Assembly: GCA_005798445.1 (NCBI GenBank)
Contig: SYJG01000363.1
Coordinates: forward strand, 1-38,199
Direction of reading: 5' to 3'
Origin: Planctomyces sp.
GTDB lineage: Bacteria; Planctomycetota; Planctomycetia; Planctomycetales; Planctomycetaceae
DNA length: 38,199 nt
The notes under the pieces were generated by a model. The model had not been told where the DNA came from. It saw only the letters and a list, made by a program, of their open reading frames with translations, and made no database searches. The position numbers and the translations under genes were made by a program. Positions 7,849 through 16,318 of the stretch are shown piece by piece (positions within the stretch are counted from its first letter, which is position 1; each line of letters starts with the position of its first letter).

Positions 7849-9916
7849 GTTCCGCTTCCTTTGTGAAAAACTTCGTTGGCAATCTAGCCGAGCCAGTGGA
7901 TTCTATCAGTTGGAGTTTTCGCAGTTGAGAGTGCCTTCTCGTCGAGTTCGAGAATTGCTGAGATTCTGGCCAAGTCCGGCGTGCAGACTTGGGGTCTCAA
8001 CCGCACGGATTCTGATCGTCATCGCGGCTGTGTGCTTGCCGCCGATTTCGGCGTGGGGGGACGACAATCCGTTCGGCTTGCCTGCACCGATTGACCCAAG
8101 CCGACTTGGATCGGTCATGTTGCACGGAGGAGGGCAAAGCCTTCAGAGCGAGGTGCGGCGGGAATTCGTCCGATTGGCTGGAGGCCGCGAGGCTCGCATT
8201 CTTCTGATCCCGTCCGAGATGTGCCAACGGGGAAAAGATGAAAACGGCGAGTCATTGGACAAGGGCGAGTCCTCTGCCGAATACGAAGCCCGGCTGGCAC
8301 GGTTTACGAATTACGGTCGGTGGTCCGCGCTGCGAGACGATCGCCAAGTCGCGGACTTTCAGTTTTTGTATCGCGATCGGCAGAACGATCCCGATGACGC
8401 TCGTTTCTTTGCGTTGCTGGAAAAGACCACCGGAATTTGGATGCCGGCTTATGATCAACAGACTTTGCCGAACCTGTTCGCGAACGAACGCGCAACGAAA
8501 GGAGAGCGGTTTCAGCGGGCGTTGCGGGAAGTTGTGGCTCACGGCGGCGTGGTGGGAGGACTCGGCGGTGGGATGGCGAGCTTGCCGGAAACGATCATCG
8601 CGGGGGACGCCTCGAAGGACGAGGACGACGACGGTTGGGTGCGTGCGGACTTGGACTTTGGTTTGTCGCTGCTCAGCGGAGTCATCGCCGACCAGACGTT
8701 CGCGTCGCGAGCGGGCCGCTTGGAACGCTTGACCGATTTGCTTCGCAACGGGAAACGACTCGATCGACTGCAAGGTCAGCCGGGAGTCGAACGTCGCACG
8801 ATCGGGTTGGGGGTCGAGGCCCACACGGTTCTGATCTTGTCCGGTAATACGATCCGAGCGATTGGCGAAGGACGCGGCCACATCTTTCTGAAGAGTAACG
8901 GCGACCGCACGATCACTTGGCGAACGCTCGAAGCGGGTGACGAAACGCTCGTTGTGCAGACTCGTTCGGCGAGACCGCAGCGGCCGGAACGAGTCGAAGC
9001 TCGCGCGGCAACGGCGACGTTCAACCCCTTCGGCATCCCCAACGCTTCCGATCCGTCGCGGCCCGGAACCGTCGTGTTGCACGGCGGCGGCGACACCGAC
9101 GAAATCGTGGACTCGTTTCCAAAGCTCGCGGGGACAGCGAAACCTCGGATGGTGCATTGCCCAGCCGCTCGGCAAAGTTGCCGGCCGTCTGACGAAGCCA
9201 CTCCGCAGCAACTGGCCGATCATCTGGAGAAAACGTTTTTTGAGTGGCGTCAGTTGCAAACCGAGGGACGGCTGAAGTCGTTCGTGTTTGCCACCACGAG
9301 CGATCCTGCCGATGCCCACCGCGAAGAATTCGTCCGCTCCTTGAAGCAAGCGGATGCTCTGTGGTTCTGCGGCGGCGATCAGCGACCTCTGGCCGAACTC
9401 TTCGTCGATCACCTGCGACCGACGCTGTTTCAACGCGAGGCTCTCAACATCGTCCGCCGAGGTGGCGTGATCGGTGGGTCGTCCGCAGGTCTCGCGATCA
9501 TGGCCGACGTCATGATCGAAGGGGACGACTCCGAAAACGGCGGTCCCGCCGAAGCGAGCCTGTCGCGCGGACTCGGCGTCATGAAACACATTCTGGCCGA
9601 ACAACATTTTAACGCCCGCAGCGGACGAATCGAACGGCTCACGGGATTACTGCGAGATCACAAACGGCTCGCCAACTTCGCTCCGACGTGCGAACCGAAA
9701 CGGATGATCGGCCTCGCTGTCGAAGAAGACACCGCCCTCATCGCTCAAGCCAACCGCCTGCGAGTCACCGGCAAGAAGCTCGCCCACGTCTTCCTGCAAG
9801 CGACCGATCAACGCGTCGTCACCTGGCATGCGCTCCAGCCCGGTGACGCAGCCATCCTGCGGCAAGGTGACACCGGCTACGTCGTGGAACTCGAAGACTG
9901 GGAGTTCCACGAATAG
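7847..9916 (+). CDS. Tandem cyanophycinase-like (peptidase S51) protein
   Basis: Two S51-type domains lie in one 689-residue chain, at about residues 85-380 and 395-685. Each opens with the same phrase (DDNPFGLPAPIDPSRLGSVMLHGGG; FNPFGIPNASDPSRPGTVVLHGGG) and closes alike (HIFLKSN..TITWRTLEAGDETL; HVFLQAT..VVTWHALQPGDAAIL). In the second domain GGSSAG places the nucleophile at Ser546. In the first domain the same turn reads GGLGGG with Gly240 in place of serine, so that half should be inactive. A signal-like stretch (ARILIVIAAVCLPPISAWG) sits at residues 53-71; the true start may therefore be a GTG (7931) or TTG (7955) and not ATG 7847. Cyanophycinases cleave the Asp-Arg storage polymer; an exported form may act on other beta-aspartyl peptides. 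Confidence 0.85.
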   Translation: MFRFLCEKLRWQSSRASGFYQLEFSQLRVPSRRVRELLRFWPSPACRLGVSTARILIVIAAVCLPPISAWGDDNPFGLPAPIDPSRLGSVMLHGGGQSLQSEVRREFVRLAGGREARILLIPSEMCQRGKDENGESLDKGESSAEYEARLARFTNYGRWSALRDDRQVADFQFLYRDRQNDPDDARFFALLEKTTGIWMPAYDQQTLPNLFANERATKGERFQRALREVVAHGGVVGGLGGGMASLPETIIAGDASKDEDDDGWVRADLDFGLSLLSGVIADQTFASRAGRLERLTDLLRNGKRLDRLQGQPGVERRTIGLGVEAHTVLILSGNTIRAIGEGRGHIFLKSNGDRTITWRTLEAGDETLVVQTRSARPQRPERVEARAATATFNPFGIPNASDPSRPGTVVLHGGGDTDEIVDSFPKLAGTAKPRMVHCPAARQSCRPSDEATPQQLADHLEKTFFEWRQLQTEGRLKSFVFATTSDPADAHREEFVRSLKQADALWFCGGDQRPLAELFVDHLRPTLFQREALNIVRRGGVIGGSSAGLAIMADVMIEGDDSENGGPAEASLSRGLGVMKHILAEQHFNARSGRIERLTGLLRDHKRLANFAPTCEPKRMIGLAVEEDTALIAQANRLRVTGKKLAHVFLQATDQRVVTWHALQPGDAAILRQGDTGYVVELEDWEFHE

Positions 9917-10088
9917 ACCGAGAAGCTCGGATTGCCATGATCGGTCGGACTTCGACAGAGTTCTCGCGCCGGTGGGGTTTGTTGTCTTTTGTCGTCTTCA
10001 AGCTGATGATCGCTCACAACATCGGAGCCACCGTCAGGCAAGCCTACGAAATCAAACCTGATGATTCCGACGTCATAAAAGAGAATGA

Positions 10089-10454
10089 ATGATGGCTCGT
10101 GTGATACTGAGGCCAGCCAGGCAATGGACGGCGGAAGAAAAAGAATTGACTCGACAACACTTCGAGCGCTGGAAGCGGCTTGGTCCGATTCTCGAAGGGC
10201 TGGCGTTTTGGGAGGCACGTCGTAGAACTCCGGCACAGCGTGCGCGAGATCTGGCGGCGTTATTGGCGTGTCAACCGCCGGGAACTCCGAACGATGCGTC
10301 GGGTTGGATCGCTTGGCAGAAAGTGCGTGAACGATGTCTGGCTCACAACGAAAACAAGCGACTGGCGATGCTCAAGAACGAGAAAGAAACGCGGCAGCGC
10401 TCGCGGAAATCACCACGTTCCTTGAAAAACAAGGTTGGCAATACTGCCTCATAG
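10089..10454 (+). CDS. Small partner protein of a nucleotidyltransferase
   Basis: This 121-residue protein has a helical core, EKELTRQHFERWKRLGPILEG followed by PAQRARDLAALL, that resembles the short proteins found upstream of minimal nucleotidyltransferases in planctomycetes and cyanobacteria. The tail is strongly basic (TRQRSRKSPRSLKNK) and lies in the stretch that overlaps the next gene by 121 bases; an earlier natural stop may have been lost. Three ATG codons cluster at 10085-10094; those at 10089 and 10092 are in this frame. It probably works with the downstream protein, in an antitoxin-like or regulatory role, which is inference. Confidence 0.55.
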   Translation: MMARVILRPARQWTAEEKELTRQHFERWKRLGPILEGLAFWEARRRTPAQRARDLAALLACQPPGTPNDASGWIAWQKVRERCLAHNENKRLAMLKNEKETRQRSRKSPRSLKNKVGNTAS

Positions 10455-10987
10455 GTGGCCTCGCCGCCTCGTACTGGGGACAGCCGCGAAGCACGAAAGA
10501 CGTTGATCTTGTGTTGCTGGCGGGTATCGGCGACGAGGAGCGATTCATCAAGCCACTGACAGCCGCGTTTCCCGTCAGGGTCGCCGGAGCGGACAAGTTT
10601 GCGATAGTCAGTCGTGTCGTGTTGCTACAGACTAAGTCCGGAGTTGGCATCGACGTGTCGTTGGGAGCGCTCCCCTTCGAGGAAGAAATGATGCGTCGAG
10701 CCAAGATCAAAGAAGTGCTTCCGGGAGTTCGAGTTCGCACGGCAACGGCTGAAGACGTCGTCGTGATGAAAACGATCGCCGGTCGCCCACGCGATGTGGA
10801 CGACATCGAACGGATCATTGCGACTCAGGGCAAGAAACTGGATTCGGCATACATTCGCTGTTGGCTGACGGAAATGTCAGAAGCACTTTCGGAAACCGAC
10901 CTAGTGGGCTTCTTTGAAAACACGGTGAGGAGCGTCAGCGATCGAATGAAAAAAACGCCTCGCGGAAAGTTGCCGCGAGACGGCTGA
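10334..10987 (+). CDS. Nucleotidyltransferase-fold protein (AbiEii/MNT-like)
   Basis: The 217-residue protein contains a DNA polymerase beta-type minimal nucleotidyltransferase motif near residue 40: IGGLAASYWGQPRSTKDVDL, with the GG turn and the DxD pair that binds metal and NTP. A later ATAEDVVVMKTIAGRPRDVDDI segment is typical of AbiEii-like and related toxin-side proteins, as also seen in the second copy at 29475-30065. Such proteins transfer nucleotides to tRNA or protein partners. The first 30 residues are poorly conserved in character and overlap the upstream gene, so a later start is possible. Together with the partner gene it forms a toxin-antitoxin-like pair. Confidence 0.75.
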   Translation: MSGSQRKQATGDAQERERNAAALAEITTFLEKQGWQYCLIGGLAASYWGQPRSTKDVDLVLLAGIGDEERFIKPLTAAFPVRVAGADKFAIVSRVVLLQTKSGVGIDVSLGALPFEEEMMRRAKIKEVLPGVRVRTATAEDVVVMKTIAGRPRDVDDIERIIATQGKKLDSAYIRCWLTEMSEALSETDLVGFFENTVRSVSDRMKKTPRGKLPRDG

Positions 10988-10994
10988 TGAGGAG

Positions 10995-11026
10995 CCGTGA
11001 AATCAAGGTTGATCCTTGAAACACGG
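10995..11026 (+). terminator. Possible terminator hairpin after the nucleotidyltransferase
   Basis: CCGTG, three bases, TCAAGG, a five-base loop, CCTTGA, two bases and CACGG form an interrupted stem starting seven bases after the stop at 10987. No T-run follows, so termination is only a suggestion. It separates the nucleotidyltransferase pair from the large dehydrogenase gene. Confidence 0.35.
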
Positions 11027-11102
11027 TCGGTGCGATGTCGCTTTCTCAAAGAAGTACGCCTCAAAGACACGAAAAGTAAACCTGTTTGTCAGGAAGTTTT
11101 TC

Positions 11103-14100
11103 ATGCGTTGGATCATCAGTGCCCTGTGTTTACTGAGCGTTGCTGTTGCGTTGAGCCAATCGAGCTTGGCGATCGCTGCCGATTCGAAGCCGCTGAAGCT
11201 GCTGTATCTCGGCGACAACGGGCATCATCAGCCGCGTGCTCGGTTCGGACAGTTGCAGCCGGTGCTGAAGGCTCGCGGAATTGAGCTGGAATACACCGAT
11301 GTCGTCGGCGATCTGAATGCCGAGAAGTTGGCGAAGTTCGATGGGCTGGTTCTGTTCGCCAACATCGACAAGATCGAGGACGACCAAGCCAAGGCGCTGC
11401 TGGCCTACGTCGCCAGTGGCAAGGGATTCGTCCCGTTGCACTGCGCGAGTTACTGCTTTCGGAACAACGACGATGTGGTCGCTTTGATGGGTGCTCAGTT
11501 TCAGCGGCACGGGAACGGGACGTTTCGAGTCGCGACGACCCAGGCCGGCAAGTCACATCCGCTTTTGAAGGGCTATCGCGGTTTCGAGAGCTGGGATGAG
11601 ACCTACGTCCACACGAAGCACAACGAGAAGAATCGCGTCGTGTTGGAGACTCGCTCCGAGGGCGAAGGCCAAGAGCCGTGGACGTGGGTGCGAACTCACG
11701 GCAAAGGGCGAGTCTTTTACACCGCGTGGGGGCATGACGAGCGGACGTGGGGCAATCCCGGTTTCCAGAATCTTGTCGAACGCGGCATTCGTTGGGCCTG
11801 TGGCGATGACGTCACCAAGGTGCCGAGCTTTGCCGACAAGCCGGAAATGACTCCGCAGCGAAAAGACGTCAAGCCGTTTGAGTACGTCGATGCAGTGATC
11901 CCGTTCTATCCGCCGAGCAAGCAGTGGGGTGCGATGGCCGAGCCAGTCAAGAAACTGCAAAAGCCGCTGCCGGCCGATGAGTCGCTCAAGCACTTCATCA
12001 CGCCGGTCGGCTTCGTGGTCGAACTCTTCGCGGCTGATCCGGAGATCGGCAAGCCGTTGGCCATGAACTGGGACGAGCGGGGGCGGCTGTGGCTTTGCGA
12101 AACGCTCGACTATCCGAATGAGCTGCAGGAACCGACGAAGGGCCGCGACCGCATCCGCATCTGCGAGGACACGGACGGCGACGGCAAGGCGGACAAGTTC
12201 ACGATCTTTGCTGAGCAACTCAGCATTCCGACCGCAATCGCGTTCTATCGCGGTGGAGCGATCGTGCAGGACGGAACACAGACCGTCTATCTCAAAGACA
12301 ACGATGGCGATGACAAGGCCGATGTTCGCAAAGTGCTGATCACTGGCTGGGCGCTCGGTGACACGCACGGCGGCGTGAGCAATTTTCAGTACGGGCTCGA
12401 CAACTGGTACTACGGGATGCAGGGCTACAACAACTCGAAGCCGGTGTTCGACGACGGCAAGAAGACCAGCGAGTCGTTTCGGCAGGGATTCTTTCGGTTC
12501 AAAGTTGAATCGGCGAGCGGGGGACGTCAGTCCCCCGAGAAATCCGCGGAGAAACCTCGGGGGGTTAACACCCCCCGCTCGCCTGAAGATGATGCTGTCG
12601 TCACCGAAGTCGAGTTCCTGCGTTCGACCAACAACAACACTTGGGGACTCGGCCACAGCGAGGACGGTCTGATCTTCGGCTCGACCGCGAACGGCAATCC
12701 CAGTGAGTTCCTGCCGATCCCGAATCGCTATTACGAGAAAGTCCGCGGCTGGTCGAGCAGCGTGCTCAACGGCATCGCGGATCGGAACAAGATCGAGCCG
12801 TTCAGCGACAAAGTCCGGCAAGTCGATTGGCACGGCGGCTTCACGGCAGCAGCGGGACATGCGCTCTACACGGCTCGTAGCTGGCCGAAGGAGTATTGGA
12901 ATCGCACCGCGTTCGTTTGTGAGCCGACCGGCAAGCTGGTCTCGACGTTCGTGCTGCGGCCGGATGGAGCCGGCTTCCGGTCGAACAATCCTTGGAACAT
13001 TCTCGCCAGCGACGACGAGTGGTCCGCTCCGATCATGGCTGAAGTCGGACCTGACGGGCAGCTTTGGGTGATCGACTGGTACAACATTATCGTGCAGCAC
13101 AACCCGACGCCAGCGGGCTACAAGACCGGCAAGGGGAACGCCTACGAGATCGATCTCCGTGACAAGAAGCACGGGCGGATCTATCGCGTCGTGTGGAAGG
13201 GCGAAGACGAGCAGCCGATCATCCCGCCGAATCCCGACCTCTCGACGGTCGAAGGGCAACTCGACGCGCTGAGGACTGGCAACATGCTCTGGCGCAAGCA
13301 CGCTCAGCGGCTGATGGTCGAGAACAAAGCCGACGTGCTCCAGCAGTTGATCGTCACGATTCAGGATCACGCGAAGGATGAGATCGGTCAGAATGCCGAG
13401 GTGGTTCACGCATTGTGGACACTGCACGGTCGCGGCGCGTTCAACGGCAAGAACCCGGATGCGAACAAGGCCGTGCGGATTGCGCTGGATCATCCGTCGC
13501 CCGGAGTGCGTCGCAACGCGGCGATGGTCTCGCCGGAAAATGCCGCCGATGCAGTCGTGAAGTTGCTGCGAGACAGAGACTCGCAAGTGCGGCTCGCCGC
13601 GTTGCTGACGCTGGCGGAAATCCCCAAAAGTGGCGGGGCTGCGATGGCCATTCTCGGAGCGTTCACTCCGCGATTCATCGGTGACGACCGCTGGCTGAGA
13701 GATGCCGCGATCAGCGCGGCCGCTCGGCAAGAGGAACTCTTTTTGGAAATCGTCGCTCAGCAGAGCCGCGAGAAATCGGCTGCCCCGCCTGACGTCCTGA
13801 CCATCGTCGCCGAGCATGTCGCGCGGGGAGCGCCCGGCGAACTCAACACGTTGTTGAACTTGTTGAAGTCGGCGGATGCCAGTGCCACACAGCCAATCCT
13901 GGCTGGCTTGGTGAAGGGCTGGCCGAAAGACAAGCGACTCAAACTCGACGAGAATTCCGAAGCGTCAATGCTCGAACTGTTGGCGAAACTGCCTCCTGCC
14001 TCGCGTGGAGTCCTGGTCAATCTCGCCAGCCGTTGGGGGAGCAAGGCGCTCGAAGCTCATGTCGGCGAAATCACGAAGGGTTTTGCAATGATCGCTGCCG

Positions 14101-15542
14101 ACGACAAGCAAAAGGATGCCGATCGAATTGCTGCCGCCAAGCAGCTTGTCGATTTCCAGAAGTCCGACGCGAACACGGCGGCCTCGCTCGCGAAACTCAT
14201 CACCCCGCGAACCTCGGCTGAGCTTGCGAACGGATTCGTTGAGGCCATCACACAGAGCGATTCATCCGCGGTGGGGGAGACGCTCATCGCGAGTTGGCCG
14301 ACGCTCACTCCAACCGTGCGGCAGACGGCACTGCGAGGATTGCTCGCGCGAGCCGATTGGACGAAGTCGCTCGTCGCGGCGTTCGAGGCGGGGACCATTG
14401 AGCTCTCGGATTTGTCGCTCGAACAAAAGCAGGCCCTCGCCGGCCATCCTGACAAGGAACTGGCCGCTCGCGTGAAGCCGCTGCTGGCCAAGAGTGGCGG
14501 CCTGCCGAATCCCGATCGCCAAAAGGTCATCGACGAATTGATGCCGACCATCGAGAAAGCGGGAGAGGTCGCCAACGGCAAAGCGGTCTTCAAGAAGACC
14601 TGCGCGAAGTGCCACACACACTCCGGCGAGGGAACCAAGATCGGCCCCGACCTGACCGGCATGGCGGTGCATCCGAAGCATGAACTCGTCATCCACATCC
14701 TCGACCCCAGCCGCAGCGTCGAAGGGAACTTCCGCATCTACACCGTGCAGACCGACGACGGCAAAGTCTTCAACGGCTTGATGACTTCTGAATCGAAAAC
14801 AGCGATTGAACTGGTCGACTCCGAGGCCAAGAAGCACACGATCCTGCGCGAGAACATCGAAGAGTTGATCTCGTCCAAGAAGTCGCTGATGCCCGAAGGG
14901 GTCGAGAAACTGCACACGCCGACAGAGCTCCGCGATCTGCTCGAGTTCCTGACCGCACGCGGCAAATACCTACCGATCCCGCTCGACAAGGTCGCGACGA
15001 TCGTCAGCACGAAAGGGATGTTCAACAGCGAGAACGCCGGCGTCGAACGGCTGATCTTCCCCGACTGGAAGCCAAAGATGTTCGAGGGTGTGCCATTCGT
15101 GCTGGTCGATCCGCAAGGAGATAAGACGCCCAACGTCATCATGCTCAACGGCTCGGAAGGCAACATTCCGCCGAAGATGCCCAAGTCAGTGACGCTGCCG
15201 TGCAACTCGACGGCGAAGGCGATTCACTTCCTCGGCGGCATCAGCGGCTGGGGCTGGCCCGCGTCCGAGAAGGGAACGACCTGCTTGATCGTCCGCCTGA
15301 AATATGCGGACGGCAAAACCGAAGACCACCCGCTGCTCAACGGCGAACACTTCGCCGATTACATCCGCCGAGTCGATGTCCCGCGGTCGAAATTCGCATT
15401 CGCTCTGAGAGGCCAACAAGCCCGCTACTTCGCGGTCTTCCCCAAGCGAGCCGACAAGATCGAGACCATCGAACTCGTCAAAGGCTCCGCCCGCGACGTG
15501 ACGTCGCCGGTCATCATGGCCGTGACCGTTGAAGGGCCATGA
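11103..15542 (+). CDS. ThuA / PVC-type dehydrogenase / HEAT / haem-binding protein
   Basis: This 1479-residue exported protein has, in order: a signal peptide (MRWIISALCLLSVAVALSQS); a ThuA domain, about 28-240 (LLYLGDNGHHQPR, VPLHCASYCF, AWGHDERTW); a beta-propeller like the PVC membrane-bound dehydrogenases (TIGR02604), about 280-700 (NWDERGRLWLCETLDYPNE, RSTNNNTWGLG, GPDGQLWVIDWYN); HEAT-like helical repeats, about 720-1130; a haem-binding domain (TIGR02603 type) with CAKCH at 1167-1171; and a C-terminal beta-rich extension from about 1290. It probably oxidises a sugar or alcohol outside the cytoplasm and passes electrons to the haem. ATG 11103 follows AGGAAG and starts the signal peptide; the open frame from 11016 is not needed. 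An inverted repeat is translated at residues 470-496. Confidence 0.9.
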   Translation: MRWIISALCLLSVAVALSQSSLAIAADSKPLKLLYLGDNGHHQPRARFGQLQPVLKARGIELEYTDVVGDLNAEKLAKFDGLVLFANIDKIEDDQAKALLAYVASGKGFVPLHCASYCFRNNDDVVALMGAQFQRHGNGTFRVATTQAGKSHPLLKGYRGFESWDETYVHTKHNEKNRVVLETRSEGEGQEPWTWVRTHGKGRVFYTAWGHDERTWGNPGFQNLVERGIRWACGDDVTKVPSFADKPEMTPQRKDVKPFEYVDAVIPFYPPSKQWGAMAEPVKKLQKPLPADESLKHFITPVGFVVELFAADPEIGKPLAMNWDERGRLWLCETLDYPNELQEPTKGRDRIRICEDTDGDGKADKFTIFAEQLSIPTAIAFYRGGAIVQDGTQTVYLKDNDGDDKADVRKVLITGWALGDTHGGVSNFQYGLDNWYYGMQGYNNSKPVFDDGKKTSESFRQGFFRFKVESASGGRQSPEKSAEKPRGVNTPRSPEDDAVVTEVEFLRSTNNNTWGLGHSEDGLIFGSTANGNPSEFLPIPNRYYEKVRGWSSSVLNGIADRNKIEPFSDKVRQVDWHGGFTAAAGHALYTARSWPKEYWNRTAFVCEPTGKLVSTFVLRPDGAGFRSNNPWNILASDDEWSAPIMAEVGPDGQLWVIDWYNIIVQHNPTPAGYKTGKGNAYEIDLRDKKHGRIYRVVWKGEDEQPIIPPNPDLSTVEGQLDALRTGNMLWRKHAQRLMVENKADVLQQLIVTIQDHAKDEIGQNAEVVHALWTLHGRGAFNGKNPDANKAVRIALDHPSPGVRRNAAMVSPENAADAVVKLLRDRDSQVRLAALLTLAEIPKSGGAAMAILGAFTPRFIGDDRWLRDAAISAAARQEELFLEIVAQQSREKSAAPPDVLTIVAEHVARGAPGELNTLLNLLKSADASATQPILAGLVKGWPKDKRLKLDENSEASMLELLAKLPPASRGVLVNLASRWGSKALEAHVGEITKGFAMIAADDKQKDADRIAAAKQLVDFQKSDANTAASLAKLITPRTSAELANGFVEAITQSDSSAVGETLIASWPTLTPTVRQTALRGLLARADWTKSLVAAFEAGTIELSDLSLEQKQALAGHPDKELAARVKPLLAKSGGLPNPDRQKVIDELMPTIEKAGEVANGKAVFKKTCAKCHTHSGEGTKIGPDLTGMAVHPKHELVIHILDPSRSVEGNFRIYTVQTDDGKVFNGLMTSESKTAIELVDSEAKKHTILRENIEELISSKKSLMPEGVEKLHTPTELRDLLEFLTARGKYLPIPLDKVATIVSTKGMFNSENAGVERLIFPDWKPKMFEGVPFVLVDPQGDKTPNVIMLNGSEGNIPPKMPKSVTLPCNSTAKAIHFLGGISGWGWPASEKGTTCLIVRLKYADGKTEDHPLLNGEHFADYIRRVDVPRSKFAFALRGQQARYFAVFPKRADKIETIELVKGSARDVTSPVIMAVTVEGP
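12512..12583. repeat. Palindromic element inside a coding sequence (GGCGAGC/GTCA class)
   Basis: Arms 12512-12539 and 12556-12583 match at 23 of 28 positions. The left arm is a perfect 8-bp hairpin with a GTCA loop (CGGGGGAC, GTCA, GTCCCCCG). It lies in frame in the dehydrogenase gene and encodes residues of low complexity (SASGGRQSPEKSAEKPRG and on) between the propeller strands FFRFK and VEFLRSTNNN, which are normally joined by a few residues. Confidence 0.9.
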
Positions 15543-15635
15543 ACTTTCAGCTTGGGACGATCAGTTCTTGGGATGGCGTCGGAGTGCTGATAGACTTGGT
15601 GGCGACTTGAAACCACCTTGAAAGAGGAACGCCCC

Positions 15636-15893
15636 ATGATTCGAGCCGTGTATCGCAGCGGAACCATCGAACCTGTCGATGCAGTTCCGCCAACCTGGAT
15701 TGACGGAACAGAGCTGCTCGTGGAATGTACGGTTGGCGAGTCCGGTGCCGTGTTGACGCGCTGGCATGACGAAATGGAAGCTCACGCGGCAGAAGTGAGA
15801 ACGGAAGACATTGAGGAATTGGATGCCGCGTTGATGCAGGCCGATCAGGAAGCCAAGGCTTGGATGCGCCGAGAAATGGGATTGCAACCGTGA
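15636..15893 (+). CDS. Antitoxin-like protein of a VapBC-type pair
   Basis: The 85-residue protein starts with MIRAVYRSGTIEPVDAVP, the strand pattern of the DUF104/AF2212-like antitoxin group (IRAVYRNGVFEPLEPV), and ends in an acidic helix likely to bind the toxin. The frame also opens at a TTG (15618), but AAAGAGGAA sits just before ATG 15636. Its TGA stop overlaps the GTG start of the PIN-domain gene by four bases, so the two are translationally coupled. Such antitoxins usually repress their own operon; no operator could be picked out in the 93 bases upstream. Confidence 0.7.
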   Translation: MIRAVYRSGTIEPVDAVPPTWIDGTELLVECTVGESGAVLTRWHDEMEAHAAEVRTEDIEELDAALMQADQEAKAWMRREMGLQP

Positions 15894-16291
15894 CTCGGTA
15901 TTTGCTCGACACAAATCATCTCAGCGCGGCGCTAGCTCCAGTGTCGTCAGTGCGCGAACGCATTTATCAGCGACAGTTGCAGGGAGACCGGTTTGGAGTC
16001 TGCGTCCCGATTTTGTGCGAACTACAAGCCGGAATTCAAGGACTTGCCCGGCGAGAGCCGTGTCTGCAACAGCTTCGGCGTCTCATGCGGTTCGTGCGCG
16101 TCTGGCCGTTGGAGCCGGCCATCGCCGATCAATACGGTGCTCTGTTCTTGGAATTGCGTCGCGCCGGACGTGTGCTGTCGCAAATCGACATGCTGCAAGC
16201 GGCGCTCCTGCGTGCCGACCCGATGATTCTGCTCACGACCGATCGGGATTTCGCAGCGCTCCCCGACATTCACACCGAAGATTGGACCTGA
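15890..16291 (+). CDS. vapC: PIN-domain ribonuclease toxin, VapC-like
   Basis: The 133-residue protein has the PIN acidic residues in order: Asp7 in YLLDTNHLS, Glu44 in ILCELQAG, Asp100 in SQIDMLQAA, and Asp118/Asp120 in TTDRDF. These coordinate Mg2+ for RNA cleavage, typically of tRNA or rRNA. GTG 15890 is preferred over the ATG at 15860 because it gives the standard VapC N terminus and the four-base overlap with the antitoxin stop. All expected catalytic residues are kept, so the toxin is likely active. The target RNA cannot be predicted. Confidence 0.85.
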   Translation: MTRYLLDTNHLSAALAPVSSVRERIYQRQLQGDRFGVCVPILCELQAGIQGLARREPCLQQLRRLMRFVRVWPLEPAIADQYGALFLELRRAGRVLSQIDMLQAALLRADPMILLTTDRDFAALPDIHTEDWT

Positions 16292-16318
16292 ACGCCATCC
16301 GCCCAAAGGGGCAGTTTC

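Noticed and set aside
8252..9607. 451-residue open frame on minus, opposite the cyanophycinase-like gene
   Set aside because: No recognisable motif, and the plus strand has two clear S51 domains over the same bases.
11553..13817. 754-residue open frame on minus, opposite the large dehydrogenase gene
   Set aside because: It mirrors the codon structure of the plus-strand gene, has Arg/Val/Asp-rich sequence without any domain, and no ribosome binding site. High GC content makes such shadows common.
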